From CAINDZ01 sp964399195 (GTDB taxonomy: Bacteria; Krumholzibacteriota; Krumholzibacteriia; LZORAL124-64-63): a stretch of 64,000 nt of DNA. Of the stretch, positions 1 to 10,320 are shown piece after piece (within the stretch, counting starts at the first letter, position 1; each line of letters opens with the position of its first letter). Made by a program: the position numbers and the translations under genes. The notes below the pieces were generated by a model that saw nothing but the letters and a program-made list of their open reading frames with translations, made no database searches and was not told where the DNA came from. Where the stretch lies: contig CAYNPY010000001.1 of the NCBI GenBank assembly GCA_964399195.1, positions 40,934 to 104,933 of the forward strand, given 5' to 3'.

Positions 1-623
1 AACCGGCAGTAGAGATCGTCCGGATCCTCCCGCAGGGCGCGGCGCAGCAATTCCGTGTCGCGCGCCTTCTTCTGGCGGGCGGCCGCCACCGACCGCACGT
101 AGCCGAGATGATCGACGCCGCCCGGCAGGTGGCGCAGCGCCAGGCGCTCGCGCGCGAGGTACTCCGCGACGTCGTCGGCGACGTCCTCGTGGATGCGGTG
201 CCGGAAGCGGATCCGCGGCGTGCCCCGGAAGCAGCGCAGCAGGCGCGCCTGCCGCTGGCCGCCGTCGGGCATCGCGTTGCGCATGACCACGGTTGCGGCG
301 CCGGCGCCCTCGTCGGCCGCCGCCAGCCGCCGCAGCGCGGCCTTCAGCTCCGCGTCCGGGCGCTCGTCCGCGTCCAGGCAGACCAGCCAGCGGCCGGTCG
401 CGGCGGCCAGCGAGGCGTTGCGCGCCGCGGCGAAGTCGTCGCTCCAGGCGAAGTCCACCACCCGGCCGCCCGCCGCGCGCACCAGGTCCGGGCCGCCATC
501 GCGCGAGCCGGTGTCCACCACCACCAGTTCGTCCCAGAGGCCGGCGACCGACGCCAGGAATCCGGGCAGCATGGCGGCCTCGTCGCGCACGATCATGCAC
601 AGGCTCAGGTCGATGCGGGACAA
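1..623 (-). CDS. Family 2 glycosyltransferase, C-terminus cut by window edge
   Basis: The minus strand reads open from a TTG at 623 to the left edge, giving about 207 residues. A GAGG ribosome site sits 8 bases before the TTG; no upstream ATG fits better. The N-terminus carries the GT2 signature SLCMIVRDE near residue 6, then VVVDTGSRDG and, around residue 75, the acidic metal motif LDADERPD. This is the pattern of inverting GT-A glycosyltransferases that use nucleotide-sugar donors. The last visible residues (KKARDTELLRRALREDPDD) resemble the start of TPR repeats, so it is probably a GT2 fused to TPRs, a common bacterial type of unknown acceptor. It is divergent from ftsE across 173 bases. 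Sugar and acceptor cannot be predicted. Confidence 0.8.
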   Translation of the reverse strand, partial: MSRIDLSLCMIVRDEAAMLPGFLASVAGLWDELVVVDTGSRDGGPDLVRAAGGRVVDFAWSDDFAAARNASLAAATGRWLVCLDADERPDAELKAALRRLAAADEGAGAATVVMRNAMPDGGQRQARLLRCFRGTPRIRFRHRIHEDVADDVAEYLARERLALRHLPGGVDHLGYVRSVAAARQKKARDTELLRRALREDPDDLYCR

Positions 624-796
624 GGAACTACCTCGTGCGGGGGCCTTCGTTCGGGGCGGGCATCGCCGCGTTCGGGCACGGAACGTGCAATTCCGGGGCC
701 GAATGGGCCGAACCGGGCCCCAACGAGCCCGAACCGCGGAGGCGTCCCCGCCGGGTCGTCCTGCGGCCGCCGCCACGCCCACGCAGGGGGAGTCGC

Positions 797-1619
<823 letters not shown>

Positions 1620-1627
<8 letters not shown>

Positions 1628-2504
1628 CCAGGCGCAGTTGCGCTATCTGGCCGCCGAGTCGCTCGCCGGCTTCCGCCGGCGGAAGCTGACCACCGGTGTC
1701 ACGATCCTGATCATGGCCTCGGCCCTGCTGGTGCTGGCGGCGCTGACGCTGGTGACTCTGAACCTGGGAACCGTCCTCGAGAGCGCGCGCGGGGGGCTGG
1801 ACCTGCGCGTCTACCTGCGCGACGACGTTCCGGCCGAGCAGCTGGCGGCGCTCCGCCCGCGCCTGCTGGCGATCCCCGGCGTGGACGAGGTTACCTGGAT
1901 CGACAGCGAGGCGGCCCTGGCCGAGTTCCGCCAGCAGCTGGGCGACGACGCGCCCCTGCTCGAACTCTTGGACCGCAACCCCCTGCCGTCCTCCTACCAC
2001 CTCACGTTCACGGCCGGCGCGCGCGATCCCGAATCGGTGCGCGCCATCAGGGACGAGGTGGCGCGCTGGGCCGAGGTCTCGGAGATCCTCTTCAACCAGG
2101 ACTGGGTCGACGCGCTGGAACGCTGGACCTTCCGGTTCCAGATGGCCTCGCTGGTGGTGGGCCTGCTGGTCTTCCTGGCGGCGATCTTCGTCATCTCCAA
2201 CACGGTCAAGCTGACCATCGCCTCGAGTTCGCGCATCATCCAGATCCAGAAGCTGGTCGGCGCGACCAACGCCTTCATCCGCACGCCATTCCTCTGCGAG
2301 GGCATGATCCAGGGCCTACTGGCCGGCGTCCTGGCGATGACCCTGCTGCTGGTGTGCGGGCGCCTGCTGGGCGCCAGCCTGGGCGGCATGGTCTTCTTCA
2401 CCGCGGCGCAGACCGTCGGCTTCGTCGCCTTCTGCGTGCTGCTGGGACTGCTCGGGAGCTGGGCGGCGATGCGCAAGTACCTGACCCTCAGGAGCGATAT
2501 CTGA
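1620..2504 (+). CDS. ftsX: Cell division protein FtsX
   Basis: Membrane half of FtsEX. The 294 residues show the family layout: a short cytoplasmic N-terminus, TM1 (~25-50), a large periplasmic domain (~51-172, with LRVYLRDDV and the region that binds hydrolase activators in homologues), then TM2 (~175-195), TM3 (~228-250) and TM4 (~260-282). The loop LVGATNAFIRTPFLCEG (212-228) matches the conserved cytoplasmic coupling segment. The ATG lies inside the end of ftsE, and the stop codon shares one base with the next start, so translation of the three genes is probably coupled. Length and topology are ordinary for the family. Confidence 0.93.
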
Positions 2505-3730
2505 TGCGTCCCCGCCGCGCCGGAGCGGGAGTCCCGCTCACGTTCGCCCTGGCGGCCGTGGCGCTGCTGGCCGCGGCGTCGGCGGGCGGGGCGGGCGCGC
2601 AGCCCGCACCGGCGCCGTCGGCCGCGCCGGCCGCCCTCTCCCCGGACAACGCGCTGCAGCTCGAGAAGGTGCGCGCGGAGATCAGGCGCCAGCAGGACCT
2701 GATCCGCAGCCTCAACGCGCAGGCCGCCGAGGCGCGCCGCGACAACGACGCGATCTCGCAGGAGATCGAGGCCACCCAGCGGCTGCTGGGAGGCATGGTC
2801 CGCAAGGAGTCGCTGCTCCTGGCCGAGAGCCGCCGCCTGGAGGATGAGCTGGCGCGCCGCGTCGACACCTACGACGGCCGGCGCGCGGCTCTGGCGAGCA
2901 GCCTGCGCCGGGTCTACCTGCGCGGGCAGCGCAGCGATCTCGAACTGATCCTGACCGCCCGCAGCTTCTCGGGCCTGATGGCGTCCGTGCGCCTCGAGCG
3001 CACGCTGGCCCGGCTGAACGCGGGCCTGGTCGAGCGCACCCGCGACGAGGGGCAGGCCGTGGTGCGCGAGCGCCGCGACCTGGAAGCGGCGCTGAGCGAG
3101 ATCCGCCAGACCCGCGAGGAGAATTCGCAGCAGAACCAGCGACTGCAGGGGCTGCAGGCCGAGCAGGTGGCGGCGTTGCGCCAGCTCGACGACCGCCGCC
3201 GGGGCGTCAACAACCGCCTGCTCGAACTGTCGCTCAACGAGCAGAAGCTCAACCACGTGCTGGACGACCTCGAGGACCGCCGCCGGCAGTCGCCGCCGCC
3301 TGTGCTCTCGGGCCAGACCGAGCCGCTGGCGCAGCTGGCTGGCCGCCTCGAGTGGCCCGTGCGGGGCGAGGTACTGCGTGCGTTCGGGCGCTCGGTCCAT
3401 CCCCGGTTCAAGACCGTGACGCTGAACAACGGCATCAACATCAGCGCCGCGCCGGGGGCGCCCGTGGCGGCCGTCGGCGCCGGCCGCGTCGAGTTCAGCG
3501 ACCATTTGCCCGGCTTCGGCCGATGCGTTATCCTGGACCACGGCGAGGGTTACTACACGCTCTACGCCTACCTGGACGGGGTCTTCGTCCCGCGCGGCGC
3601 CGAGGTGGCCCAGGGACAGGTGATCGCCGAGGTCGGCGGACCCGGCGGCGGCGACCCGTCCCAGCTCTACTTCGAGGTCCGGCACGGCCGCACGCCGCTG
3701 GATCCCGCCGACTGGCTGCGCTCCCGCTGA
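2504..3730 (+). CDS. EnvC-like murein hydrolase activator (degenerate LytM/M23 domain)
   Basis: Exported protein of 408 residues: signal peptide to about residue 32, a long coiled coil (~50-265, rich in E/R/Q/L), then a LytM/M23 fold (~285-405). In active M23 peptidases the zinc ligands lie in H-x(3)-D and H-x-H motifs. Here the equivalent segments read NGINISAAPGAPV, YTLYAYL and LYFEVRHG, so the expected histidines are replaced. That loss is characteristic of EnvC/NlpD-type activators, which stimulate amidases rather than cut peptidoglycan. Its place directly after ftsEX, with stop and start codons overlapping, matches EnvC, which FtsX recruits through the coiled coil. Called EnvC-like rather than EnvC because sequence identity could not be measured. 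Confidence 0.88.
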   Translation: MRPRRAGAGVPLTFALAAVALLAAASAGGAGAQPAPAPSAAPAALSPDNALQLEKVRAEIRRQQDLIRSLNAQAAEARRDNDAISQEIEATQRLLGGMVRKESLLLAESRRLEDELARRVDTYDGRRAALASSLRRVYLRGQRSDLELILTARSFSGLMASVRLERTLARLNAGLVERTRDEGQAVVRERRDLEAALSEIRQTREENSQQNQRLQGLQAEQVAALRQLDDRRRGVNNRLLELSLNEQKLNHVLDDLEDRRRQSPPPVLSGQTEPLAQLAGRLEWPVRGEVLRAFGRSVHPRFKTVTLNNGINISAAPGAPVAAVGAGRVEFSDHLPGFGRCVILDHGEGYYTLYAYLDGVFVPRGAEVAQGQVIAEVGGPGGGDPSQLYFEVRHGRTPLDPADWLRSR

Positions 3731-3807
3731 GCGGCTCCGGCGCGGGTCGGCGCCGGCCGGCCGCGCCGCCGGCGGGCCGGCCCGGCCGCCGCCTGACGGG
3801 AGCCCGC

Positions 3808-4977
3808 GTGCCGATCTCTCCGTTCATCGCCCGCGACGCGATGCTGGCCCGTCTGGTGCGCCTGCGCGACCGCGACCGCCTGGCCCAGCCGCTGCTGCTG
3901 GTGGGCCCGGAGGGCTCGGGCAAGGAGGGCACCGCGCTCGAGTTCGCGCGCCTGCTCAACTGCCGCGGCCCGCAGGCATGCCGGGACGGCGCGCCCTGCG
4001 AGAGCTGCGCGAAGGCCGCCAGCTTCCAGCACCCGGACATCCGCCTGATCGCGCCGGCGCCGGCGGCCGTGACCGAGACCGAGGCGCGGGCGCTGCTGGA
4101 GCAGAAACTCGCCGAACCCTTCGCGCGCTCGCCCGAGGCCGCGACCTCGCAGGTCAACATCGGCGACCCCGAGAATCCCGGGCCCCTGAGCGTGCGCTCG
4201 CTGATCCGCTTCACCCGCGTGCGCGCGTTCCAGGGCGCCTGGAAGGTGGCGATCGTCGTCGACGCCCACCGTCTGGGCACGGCGGCGGCCAACGCCTTCC
4301 TCAAGACCCTCGAGGAACCGCCGGCCGGCACCGTCATCATGCTCACCAGCCCCGGCACCGAGGGGATGTTGCCGACCATCCTTTCGCGCTGCCAGAAGCT
4401 GCGCTTCGAGCCGTGGCCGGAGACCGAGCTGGCGGCGCGCCTGGCCGCCCTCGGCGACGTCGACGCGCAGGCGGCGCGCTGGGCGGCCCGCCTGGCGCAA
4501 GGCAACGCGCGGCTCGCCTGGGATCTGCTGCAGCCGGAATCCCGGGCGCTGGCCGAGTGGGCGGGCCTGTTGTTCGCCTGGATCGCGGACGGCGCCCGCG
4601 GGCAGGCCGCCATCGCCGCCGACGAATTGCACCGCGGCGCCTGGTCGCACGCGCTGGCGTCCCCGCCCGCCGCCCGCGGCGCGGCCGGCGAACAGGGCGC
4701 CTCCGAGCGCCGCGCCCGCGCCATCCGCTTGTGCGAACTGCTGAACCTCCACTACAGTGACGCTCTGGCCTGCCGCGAGGCCGGCGACGGCTGGCAGCCG
4801 AGGTTTCCGGCCGCCGCCGCCACGGTCAGGCGGGTCGCCGCGGCGCAGTCGACCGCGGCGCTGCTGGCGGACATGGCGCGGATCGACGCCGCCGCCGGCG
4901 AGATCGACCGCAACCTCAACCTCGGTCTGGTGATGGCGGTGCTGTTCGAGGGGCTGCAGGACCATGAACGACGGTAA
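3808..4977 (+). CDS. holB: DNA polymerase III delta-prime subunit
   Basis: Clamp-loader subunit that helps load the sliding clamp at replication forks. The 389 residues begin at GTG 3808 with ACGGGAG 6 bases upstream; the frame is open earlier but non-homologous. Visible are a Walker A-like GPEGSGKE (33-40), four zinc-type cysteines (C52, C58, C64, C67) in the usual place, FLKTLEEPP, a clamp-loader hallmark, and LTSPGTEGMLPTILSRCQKLRF, the SRC motif. It lies between the FtsEX-EnvC genes and ricT and overlaps ricT by 14 bases. A holB-ricT-tatD-rsmA order is known from Firmicutes, where the yaaT gene follows holB, which reinforces the call. Confidence 0.92.
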   Translation: MPISPFIARDAMLARLVRLRDRDRLAQPLLLVGPEGSGKEGTALEFARLLNCRGPQACRDGAPCESCAKAASFQHPDIRLIAPAPAAVTETEARALLEQKLAEPFARSPEAATSQVNIGDPENPGPLSVRSLIRFTRVRAFQGAWKVAIVVDAHRLGTAAANAFLKTLEEPPAGTVIMLTSPGTEGMLPTILSRCQKLRFEPWPETELAARLAALGDVDAQAARWAARLAQGNARLAWDLLQPESRALAEWAGLLFAWIADGARGQAAIAADELHRGAWSHALASPPAARGAAGEQGASERRARAIRLCELLNLHYSDALACREAGDGWQPRFPAAAATVRRVAAAQSTAALLADMARIDAAAGEIDRNLNLGLVMAVLFEGLQDHERR

Positions 4978-5896
4978 CCGGCCGGCCGGACCCGCCAGCG
5001 CGGCGGCCGCCGCGCCGCCGCCGCCGGCCGACGGCGAACCCCTGGTGCTGCTGCGCTTCAAGGGGCGCCGAAAAGGCTACTACCACAACCGCCGGGGCGT
5101 GCCGCTGCGGGTCGGCGACCACTGTCTGGTCGAGGCGGACCGCGGCCGCGATCTTGGACGCGTCGTGTACATCGGCCCCGGCAGGCCGGAATGGTGGGCG
5201 GTCGCCCGGCGCCAGGGCGTCCTGCAGAAGGCGGCCGCGGAGGACCTGACGCGACTGACGGCGACGCGCGCCGAAGAGGACGCGATGTGGTCCGTCTGCG
5301 CCGATCGCATCCGCCGGCGCGGCCTGGACATGAACCTGGTGACGGTCGAGCGCCAGCACGACGGCCGCAAGATCACCTTCTACTTCACGTCCGACGGACG
5401 CGTCGATTTCCGGGAGCTGGTGCGCGACCTGGCGGCCGTCTACCGCGCGCGGATCGAGTTGCGCCAGATCGGCGTGCGCGACGAGACGCGGCTGCAGGGC
5501 GGCCTGGCGATGTGCGGCCGCGAGTACTGCTGCTCCGGCTTCCTCCACGAATTCGTGCCGGTCACGCTGAAGATGGCCAAGACGCAGCAACTGCCGCTGA
5601 ACCCGGCCAAGCTGTCCGGCCCCTGCGGCCGGCTGCGCTGCTGCCTGGCCTACGAGGACTCCCAGTACCGCGAGGCGCGGCAGCGCCTGCCGCGGACCGG
5701 AACGCTCGTGCAGACGCCCGACGGCCCGGCTACGGTGCGGCAGGTGGACCTGCTGCGCGAAGCGGTGACCGTCGACGGGCGCGAGCCCGGCAGCCTGGCC
5801 GAGTGGCCGGCCGATCGCCTGCGCTGGGGCGAGTCCGCGTCCGGCGCGGCCCCGGGTGCGGGCGGTTGCCCAGGCTGCGGCGGGGGCCGGCGGTGA
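4964..5896 (+). CDS. ricT: PSP1-domain protein, RicT/YaaT-like
   Basis: A 310-residue PSP1-domain protein. Its hallmark is two cysteine clusters, AMCGREYCC (C184, C189, C190) and GPCGRLRCC (C221, C226, C227), in the conserved PSP1 core that begins near residue 25. In Bacillus RicT (YaaT) joins RicA and RicF in an Fe-S-containing complex that helps mRNA maturation and phosphorelay; whether that applies here is unknown. The N-terminal ~23 residues are an Ala/Pro-rich low-complexity leader, and the C-terminus ends in a CPGCGGG tail that adds another CxxC not typical of the family. It starts inside holB and shares its stop codon region with tatD. Confidence 0.87.
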   Translation: MNDGNRPAGPASAAAAAPPPPADGEPLVLLRFKGRRKGYYHNRRGVPLRVGDHCLVEADRGRDLGRVVYIGPGRPEWWAVARRQGVLQKAAAEDLTRLTATRAEEDAMWSVCADRIRRRGLDMNLVTVERQHDGRKITFYFTSDGRVDFRELVRDLAAVYRARIELRQIGVRDETRLQGGLAMCGREYCCSGFLHEFVPVTLKMAKTQQLPLNPAKLSGPCGRLRCCLAYEDSQYREARQRLPRTGTLVQTPDGPATVRQVDLLREAVTVDGREPGSLAEWPADRLRWGESASGAAPGAGGCPGCGGGRR

Positions 5897-6699
5897 TCGA
5901 CAGCCACGTCCACCTCGACCGCAGCGAGTTCGCGGGCGCCGGGCTGGCGGCCGCCGAGCGCGCGCGCGCGGTCGGGGTCACCGGGTTCCTGAACATCGGG
6001 TACGATCCTGACTCCAGCCGCGCCTCGGTGGCGCTGGCGAACGAGTCGCCGGACATCTGGGCCTCGGTCGGCGTGCACCCGCACGACGCGCTGCTCCTGG
6101 CGGACGGGGACGGCCGCCTGCACGACGCCGGCAGGCGGGTGCTGGCGGAGCTGGGACGGCTGGCGGCCGATCCGCGCGTGGTGGCGATCGGCGAGATCGG
6201 CCTGGACTTCTACCGCGACCTCTCGCCGCGGCCGGCCCAGTTCGCGGCCCTGGCTGCCCAACTGGAACTGGCCGCGGCCGCCGGCAAGCCGGCCGTGTTC
6301 CACGTCCGCGACGCCTGGCCAGATCTGATGTCGTTCCTGGACGCCCGCGGCCTGCCGCCGCGCGGCGGCGTGCTGCACGCCTTCAGCGGCGACGAAGCGG
6401 CCCTCGACTGGGCGCTCGAACGCGGGCTGCGCCTGGGGATCGGCGGCGTGGTCACCTACCGGCAGTCGACCCTGCCGGCGATGGTCGCGCGCGCGGGCCC
6501 GGACCACCTGCTGCTGGAGACCGACGCGCCCTGGCTGCCGCCGGTGCCGCACCGGGGCGAACGGAACGAACCGGCCCGGCTGCCCCTGGTGCTTGACAAG
6601 GTGGCCGCGATCTTGCAAATGGATCCCGGCGAGGTGGAGCGCAGGACCGACGCCGGCTTCGCCGCGCTGTTCCTCGGGCCCGCGGGCGGTGCGCCTTGA
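5893..6699 (+). CDS. tatD: TatD family metal-dependent DNase
   Basis: Cytoplasmic TIM-barrel metallohydrolase of 268 residues acting on DNA ends or damaged DNA. All family motifs are present: IDSHVHLD at the N-terminus (metal-binding HxH), VGVHPHDA, GEIGLDFYRD, FHVRDAW, HAFSGD and the C-terminal LETDAPWLPP. The GTG start at 5893 overlaps the ricT stop codon (GTGA). Its own stop overlaps the TTG start of rsmA. Length is normal. The tatD-rsmA pairing is common in bacteria. Confidence 0.93.
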   Translation: MIDSHVHLDRSEFAGAGLAAAERARAVGVTGFLNIGYDPDSSRASVALANESPDIWASVGVHPHDALLLADGDGRLHDAGRRVLAELGRLAADPRVVAIGEIGLDFYRDLSPRPAQFAALAAQLELAAAAGKPAVFHVRDAWPDLMSFLDARGLPPRGGVLHAFSGDEAALDWALERGLRLGIGGVVTYRQSTLPAMVARAGPDHLLLETDAPWLPPVPHRGERNEPARLPLVLDKVAAILQMDPGEVERRTDAGFAALFLGPAGGAP

Positions 6700-7535
6700 C
6701 CCGCAGCCAGCAGGAGCTCCTGCGGCAATACGGCATCCGGCCGGTCAAGCGGCGGGGCCAGAACTTCCTGCTGGACGGCAACCTGGCGCGCGCCATCGCC
6801 GCCGACGCGCTGGCGCTGGGCGACGAGGTCCTGGAGCTGGGGGCCGGCGGGGGGGCGCTGACCGTGCACCTGCTCGAAGGCGCGCGCTCCGTGGCCTGCG
6901 TCGAGGTGGACCGCGGCTTGTACGCGGTGCTGCAGGGGGAGTTCGGGGGCCGCCCGGGCTTCCAGGCGATCCTCGGCGACTTGACCCGGCTGGACTGGGA
7001 CGGAGCCTTGGCCGCGGCCGGGGCGCGACCTGTGATCGCGGGCAATCTGCCGTACGTGCTGACCAGCCTGGTCCTGTTCAAGGCCGCCGAGCTGCGCGCG
7101 CGCATCGCCGGCGCCGTGTTCATGATCCAGAAGGAGGTCGCCGAGCGGCTGGTCGCCGCGCCGGGCGGCCGCGATTATGGCGTGCTGGCGGTCGTGCTCG
7201 GTTCCGTGTTTGCGATCCGCCAGGTGCGCACGGTGCCGGCGGACGTGTTCTGGCCGCGGCCGCAGGTGAGCTCGGCGGTGGTCAGCCTGACCCCGGCCGG
7301 GGACATGCCCGACGCCGAGTTCGCCTGGTTTCGCGAGGTGGTCAAGCGCCTGTTCGCCCAGCGGCGCAAGCAGCTGACATCTGGGCTGCGGGGGCAGTTC
7401 GGGCTGTCGCCCGAGGCGGCGGACGAGCTGGCGGCGGCCGCCGGGCTGGACCCCGGCGCGCGGCCGGAGCAGATCGCGCCGGAGGGCTACCGGCGCCTGG
7501 CCCGCCTCCTGGGGCCGAAGGATGGGGACGGATGA
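6696..7535 (+). CDS. rsmA: 16S rRNA dimethyladenosine transferase KsgA/RsmA
   Basis: SAM-dependent enzyme that dimethylates two adjacent adenosines near the 3' end of 16S rRNA. The 279 residues show GQNFLLD (20-26), the SAM motif LELGAGGGALT, the acidic motif CVEVDRG and the catalytic GNLPY. The start is TTG at 6696, within the TTGA overlap with tatD; it gives the expected N-terminus (QYGIRPVKRRGQNF). The C-terminal helical domain is complete. The next gene starts in an ATGA overlap, so this gene lies in a tightly coupled run that extends from ftsE. Confidence 0.94.
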   Translation: MTRSQQELLRQYGIRPVKRRGQNFLLDGNLARAIAADALALGDEVLELGAGGGALTVHLLEGARSVACVEVDRGLYAVLQGEFGGRPGFQAILGDLTRLDWDGALAAAGARPVIAGNLPYVLTSLVLFKAAELRARIAGAVFMIQKEVAERLVAAPGGRDYGVLAVVLGSVFAIRQVRTVPADVFWPRPQVSSAVVSLTPAGDMPDAEFAWFREVVKRLFAQRRKQLTSGLRGQFGLSPEAADELAAAAGLDPGARPEQIAPEGYRRLARLLGPKDGDG

Positions 7536-9661
7536 CCGGATCCCGGCAGCCTGCACGTCGCCTTGGCGCCGCCTGCGCGGTTGCGCTGCTGTTGGGGGTG
7601 TGCCTGACGGCGGCGGCGCCGCAGGTCCGGGCGCAGTCCGCGGGCGGGGATGACGGCGAGTCCGGGCAGCAACAGTCGCCACCGCCCGGCGGCGCCCTGC
7701 GCGCGGCGCGCGAGAAGGCCGCCGCCGCGCTCGCGGCGGGCGACTCGCTCGCGGCGGCGTCCTGGGACTCCGTGGCCGCCGCCGAGGAGGCCGCGATTCC
7801 CGAGGTTCCGGGCCGGTTCCTGCAGGGGCTGACCTTCTCGCCGGTGGCCGGCGTGCGCGCGAACGTCCGCCAGTACACGTACTACTCCGACTGGACGACA
7901 ACGGCGAGATTCGCCGGCGCCGCCTCGGCCAACCAGGCGCTCAACTGGAGCTGGGAGGAGTACCGCAAGCAGGACAAGACGGTCGAGAACCGCAAAGGCT
8001 CGCTCGACTACAATTTCGGCCGGCAGTTGCCGCTGGTGACCGTCATCAACGGCAACTGGAACTGGAGCGAGGACCGCACGACCAACACCGCCGGCTTCGC
8101 CAACCTGCTGAAGGTCGACAACAAGACCGTCAACCTCAACGCGACGCAGCAGAAGTTCACCGCGCTGGGATTGGTGAATTCCGTGCGCGTGGGCGGCAAT
8201 TTCACCGACCAGGCCAGCCTGAACCAGGAACAGCGCAACGACTTCAGCGAGGGCACGGCGGGCGCCAACGCGCAGAGCGGGTGGCGGGCGCTGCCGGGAG
8301 TCACGGTGGTGGGGCGCCTGGCGGGGACCGCCACGGGCGGCACGCGGCTGTTGGCCGGTCTGTCGAGTCCCTCGTCGGCCTCGGGCGACAGCCTCGGCAT
8401 GGGCGTCTACGTGCAGCGCGGCCTGGGGACGGCCTTCTTCGAGGTGACGCGCAGCAACTTCGAGAAGAAGTACCTGGAGTTCCGGCGCAACGCGAACGGC
8501 CTGATCGACACCGTGGGCGTGCCGGAAGCCGAAAAGGTCGTGAGCGAGCTGGAGACGCGCGACGCGGTGGCGATGAAGCTGGACTACAAGCTGGCTTACG
8601 GCGGCCTCAAGTCGGAGTTCACCGGCACGCACCTGACGGACGACCTCCAGCTGGCCACCGGCCTGGCGGGGCTGAAGCAGCGGGCCTCGGACGAGGCCAA
8701 CCTCAAGGTGGGCTTCAAGGCCGGGCGCGACTCGGTGTCCGTCGCCTGGAAGTACGGCCTGAAGTGGGACGATCAGCGCATCAGGGCCGCCACCGTGAGC
8801 CGCGGCCGGCAGTACGTGCAGGAGCGCGACCTGGTGCTGAACTGGAAGCGCACCCTGTTCACCGCGACGCGGCTGGACCTGCAGTACCACGAGGGCCTCA
8901 CCCAGGACATCGCCGAGGGCGGCTTCAACGCGAACGACAAGGACCGCCTGACGCGGGACTTCTCCAGCCGGCTGGAGCGCGGCTGGCGCGACCGCTTCCG
9001 CACCTCGATGGTCTTCAGCTGGCGGCAGACGCAGGACCTGTCCATCCGCGGCGCGAGCTCCTCCAACAACAACGTGAAGGACTCCTACGAGCTGACGCCC
9101 GGCTTCACCTGGAAGATCTCGCCGCTGATCGACCTGGACCAGAGCTACCGCCTCTACATCCAGTACACGGACTACGTGTATTCCTATCTCGCGGCCGTCA
9201 CGCGCAAGGACGACTACAACAAGCGCGGCGACCTCGTGACCAAGGTCACCTGCCGTCCCAGCAAGCGGCTGACGGTCACGATCCGCCACGACTGGAACCG
9301 GCGCTTCAACGCCACCAAGTCCAGCGAGGACGCCGCGGGCCGCTCGCTCTACCAGCGCGACCTGGAGCAGGACATCTCGCGGATCGACCTGGACCTGGCC
9401 TACGTGGCGGCGCCCGGCATCACGCTCGAGGCGGGCACCTACCGCACGCGGGACGAGAAGACGGCCAGGGGCAGCTCGGTGACGACGCGGACCGATTCGG
9501 GCGAGATGGTCGTGGGCGGCCGCGTCGACCGGAAGCTGGGCCGGCAGCAGCGCGTCCAGGTGTCGGCGATGGTCAAGAAGATCAACGCCTACGGCCCGAG
9601 CGTGACCGCCAGCAGCTCCGATTTCTGGGAGGCCGACGCATGGCTCAAGTGGACGTTCTGA
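7532..9661 (+). CDS. Outer-membrane beta-barrel protein, unknown function
   Basis: Not recognised by family. The 709-residue product has a signal peptide (cleavage near AAPQVRA-QS, about residue 35), a low-complexity Ala-rich segment to ~90, then a long stretch of alternating polar/hydrophobic, aromatic-rich strands with many Asn, Thr, Trp and Tyr. It ends in AWLKWTF, the C-terminal aromatic signal read by the BAM machinery. This supports a large outer-membrane barrel, perhaps about 26 to 30 strands judging from length. It follows rsmA with an ATGA overlap and precedes a lipoprotein whose start lies inside it, so the pair may form a unit. The barrel at 26299-28497 has a similar end but no obvious close identity. 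Substrate unknown. Confidence 0.75.
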   Translation: MTGSRQPARRLGAACAVALLLGVCLTAAAPQVRAQSAGGDDGESGQQQSPPPGGALRAAREKAAAALAAGDSLAAASWDSVAAAEEAAIPEVPGRFLQGLTFSPVAGVRANVRQYTYYSDWTTTARFAGAASANQALNWSWEEYRKQDKTVENRKGSLDYNFGRQLPLVTVINGNWNWSEDRTTNTAGFANLLKVDNKTVNLNATQQKFTALGLVNSVRVGGNFTDQASLNQEQRNDFSEGTAGANAQSGWRALPGVTVVGRLAGTATGGTRLLAGLSSPSSASGDSLGMGVYVQRGLGTAFFEVTRSNFEKKYLEFRRNANGLIDTVGVPEAEKVVSELETRDAVAMKLDYKLAYGGLKSEFTGTHLTDDLQLATGLAGLKQRASDEANLKVGFKAGRDSVSVAWKYGLKWDDQRIRAATVSRGRQYVQERDLVLNWKRTLFTATRLDLQYHEGLTQDIAEGGFNANDKDRLTRDFSSRLERGWRDRFRTSMVFSWRQTQDLSIRGASSSNNNVKDSYELTPGFTWKISPLIDLDQSYRLYIQYTDYVYSYLAAVTRKDDYNKRGDLVTKVTCRPSKRLTVTIRHDWNRRFNATKSSEDAAGRSLYQRDLEQDISRIDLDLAYVAAPGITLEAGTYRTRDEKTARGSSVTTRTDSGEMVVGGRVDRKLGRQQRVQVSAMVKKINAYGPSVTASSSDFWEADAWLKWTF

Positions 9662-10320
9662 ACCGGCGGCGCGGCCGTGGCGCTCCGGGCGCGACGCACG
9701 CGACGGGCGCGACCCGCGCGCGGGCCGCCCTCGTGCCGCTCGCCTGCGCGCTGCTCGCCGCGCTGGCGGGCGGCGGCTGCCTGCTGCAGCCCCGCGAGGC
9801 CGAACCCCCGCAGACGGGGGAGATCGTGCGCTATCTCGAGCAGATCGACCCGGCCAACACCTGGGACAACCTCGAGACCTCGGCCGAGGCGACGCACGCC
9901 CCCGGCTGGGAGGACGCGATCAACGCGACCGACTTCCGCTACATCCCCGACTCGGCGGCCGAGGCCCAGTTCCCGGGCGTGTTCACCAACTGGGGCACGG
10001 CGCAGGAAGTCGCGTTCATCAACGCGCTCTACAACGCCGACGTGACCATCGTGGCGACGATGCGCAACCCGGGTTTCGTCGTGCCGCCGTCCTCCGGCAG
10101 CGAGTCGATCTGGGAGAACGTCATCTACGACCTGCGCGTCACCAGCGTCGTGGACGGTTCGTCGGTGCGCTACCGGGGATCGGCCATCATCACCTTTACG
10201 CTGGTGGGCAATTTTTGGTATATTACGGAATGGCGCGACCAGCAGGGGGAGAGCGACCCCGATTCCGGTCAGCTGCTGTCGACGCTGGGGGTGCTGCGGG
10301 GCAATTTTGCTAGCAAATAA
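9640..10320 (+). CDS. Putative lipoprotein
   Basis: A 226-residue protein starting at ATG 9640, inside the end of the barrel gene, with GGGAGG 7 bases upstream. After a basic, Ala/Thr-rich N-region comes a hydrophobic stretch and the lipobox LAGGGC at about residues 42-47, so it is probably lipidated and anchored in an envelope membrane. The mature part (YLEQIDPANTWDNLETSAEAT, then repeated Asp/Asn/Trp motifs, then VDGSSVRYRGSAIITFTLVGNFWYITEWRD) has the profile of an NTF2-like alpha+beta fold, but no family is certain. The unusually long N-region leaves a slightly later start possible. Context suggests an accessory to the preceding barrel. Confidence 0.75.
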   Translation: MAQVDVLNRRRGRGAPGATHATGATRARAALVPLACALLAALAGGGCLLQPREAEPPQTGEIVRYLEQIDPANTWDNLETSAEATHAPGWEDAINATDFRYIPDSAAEAQFPGVFTNWGTAQEVAFINALYNADVTIVATMRNPGFVVPPSSGSESIWENVIYDLRVTSVVDGSSVRYRGSAIITFTLVGNFWYITEWRDQQGESDPDSGQLLSTLGVLRGNFASK

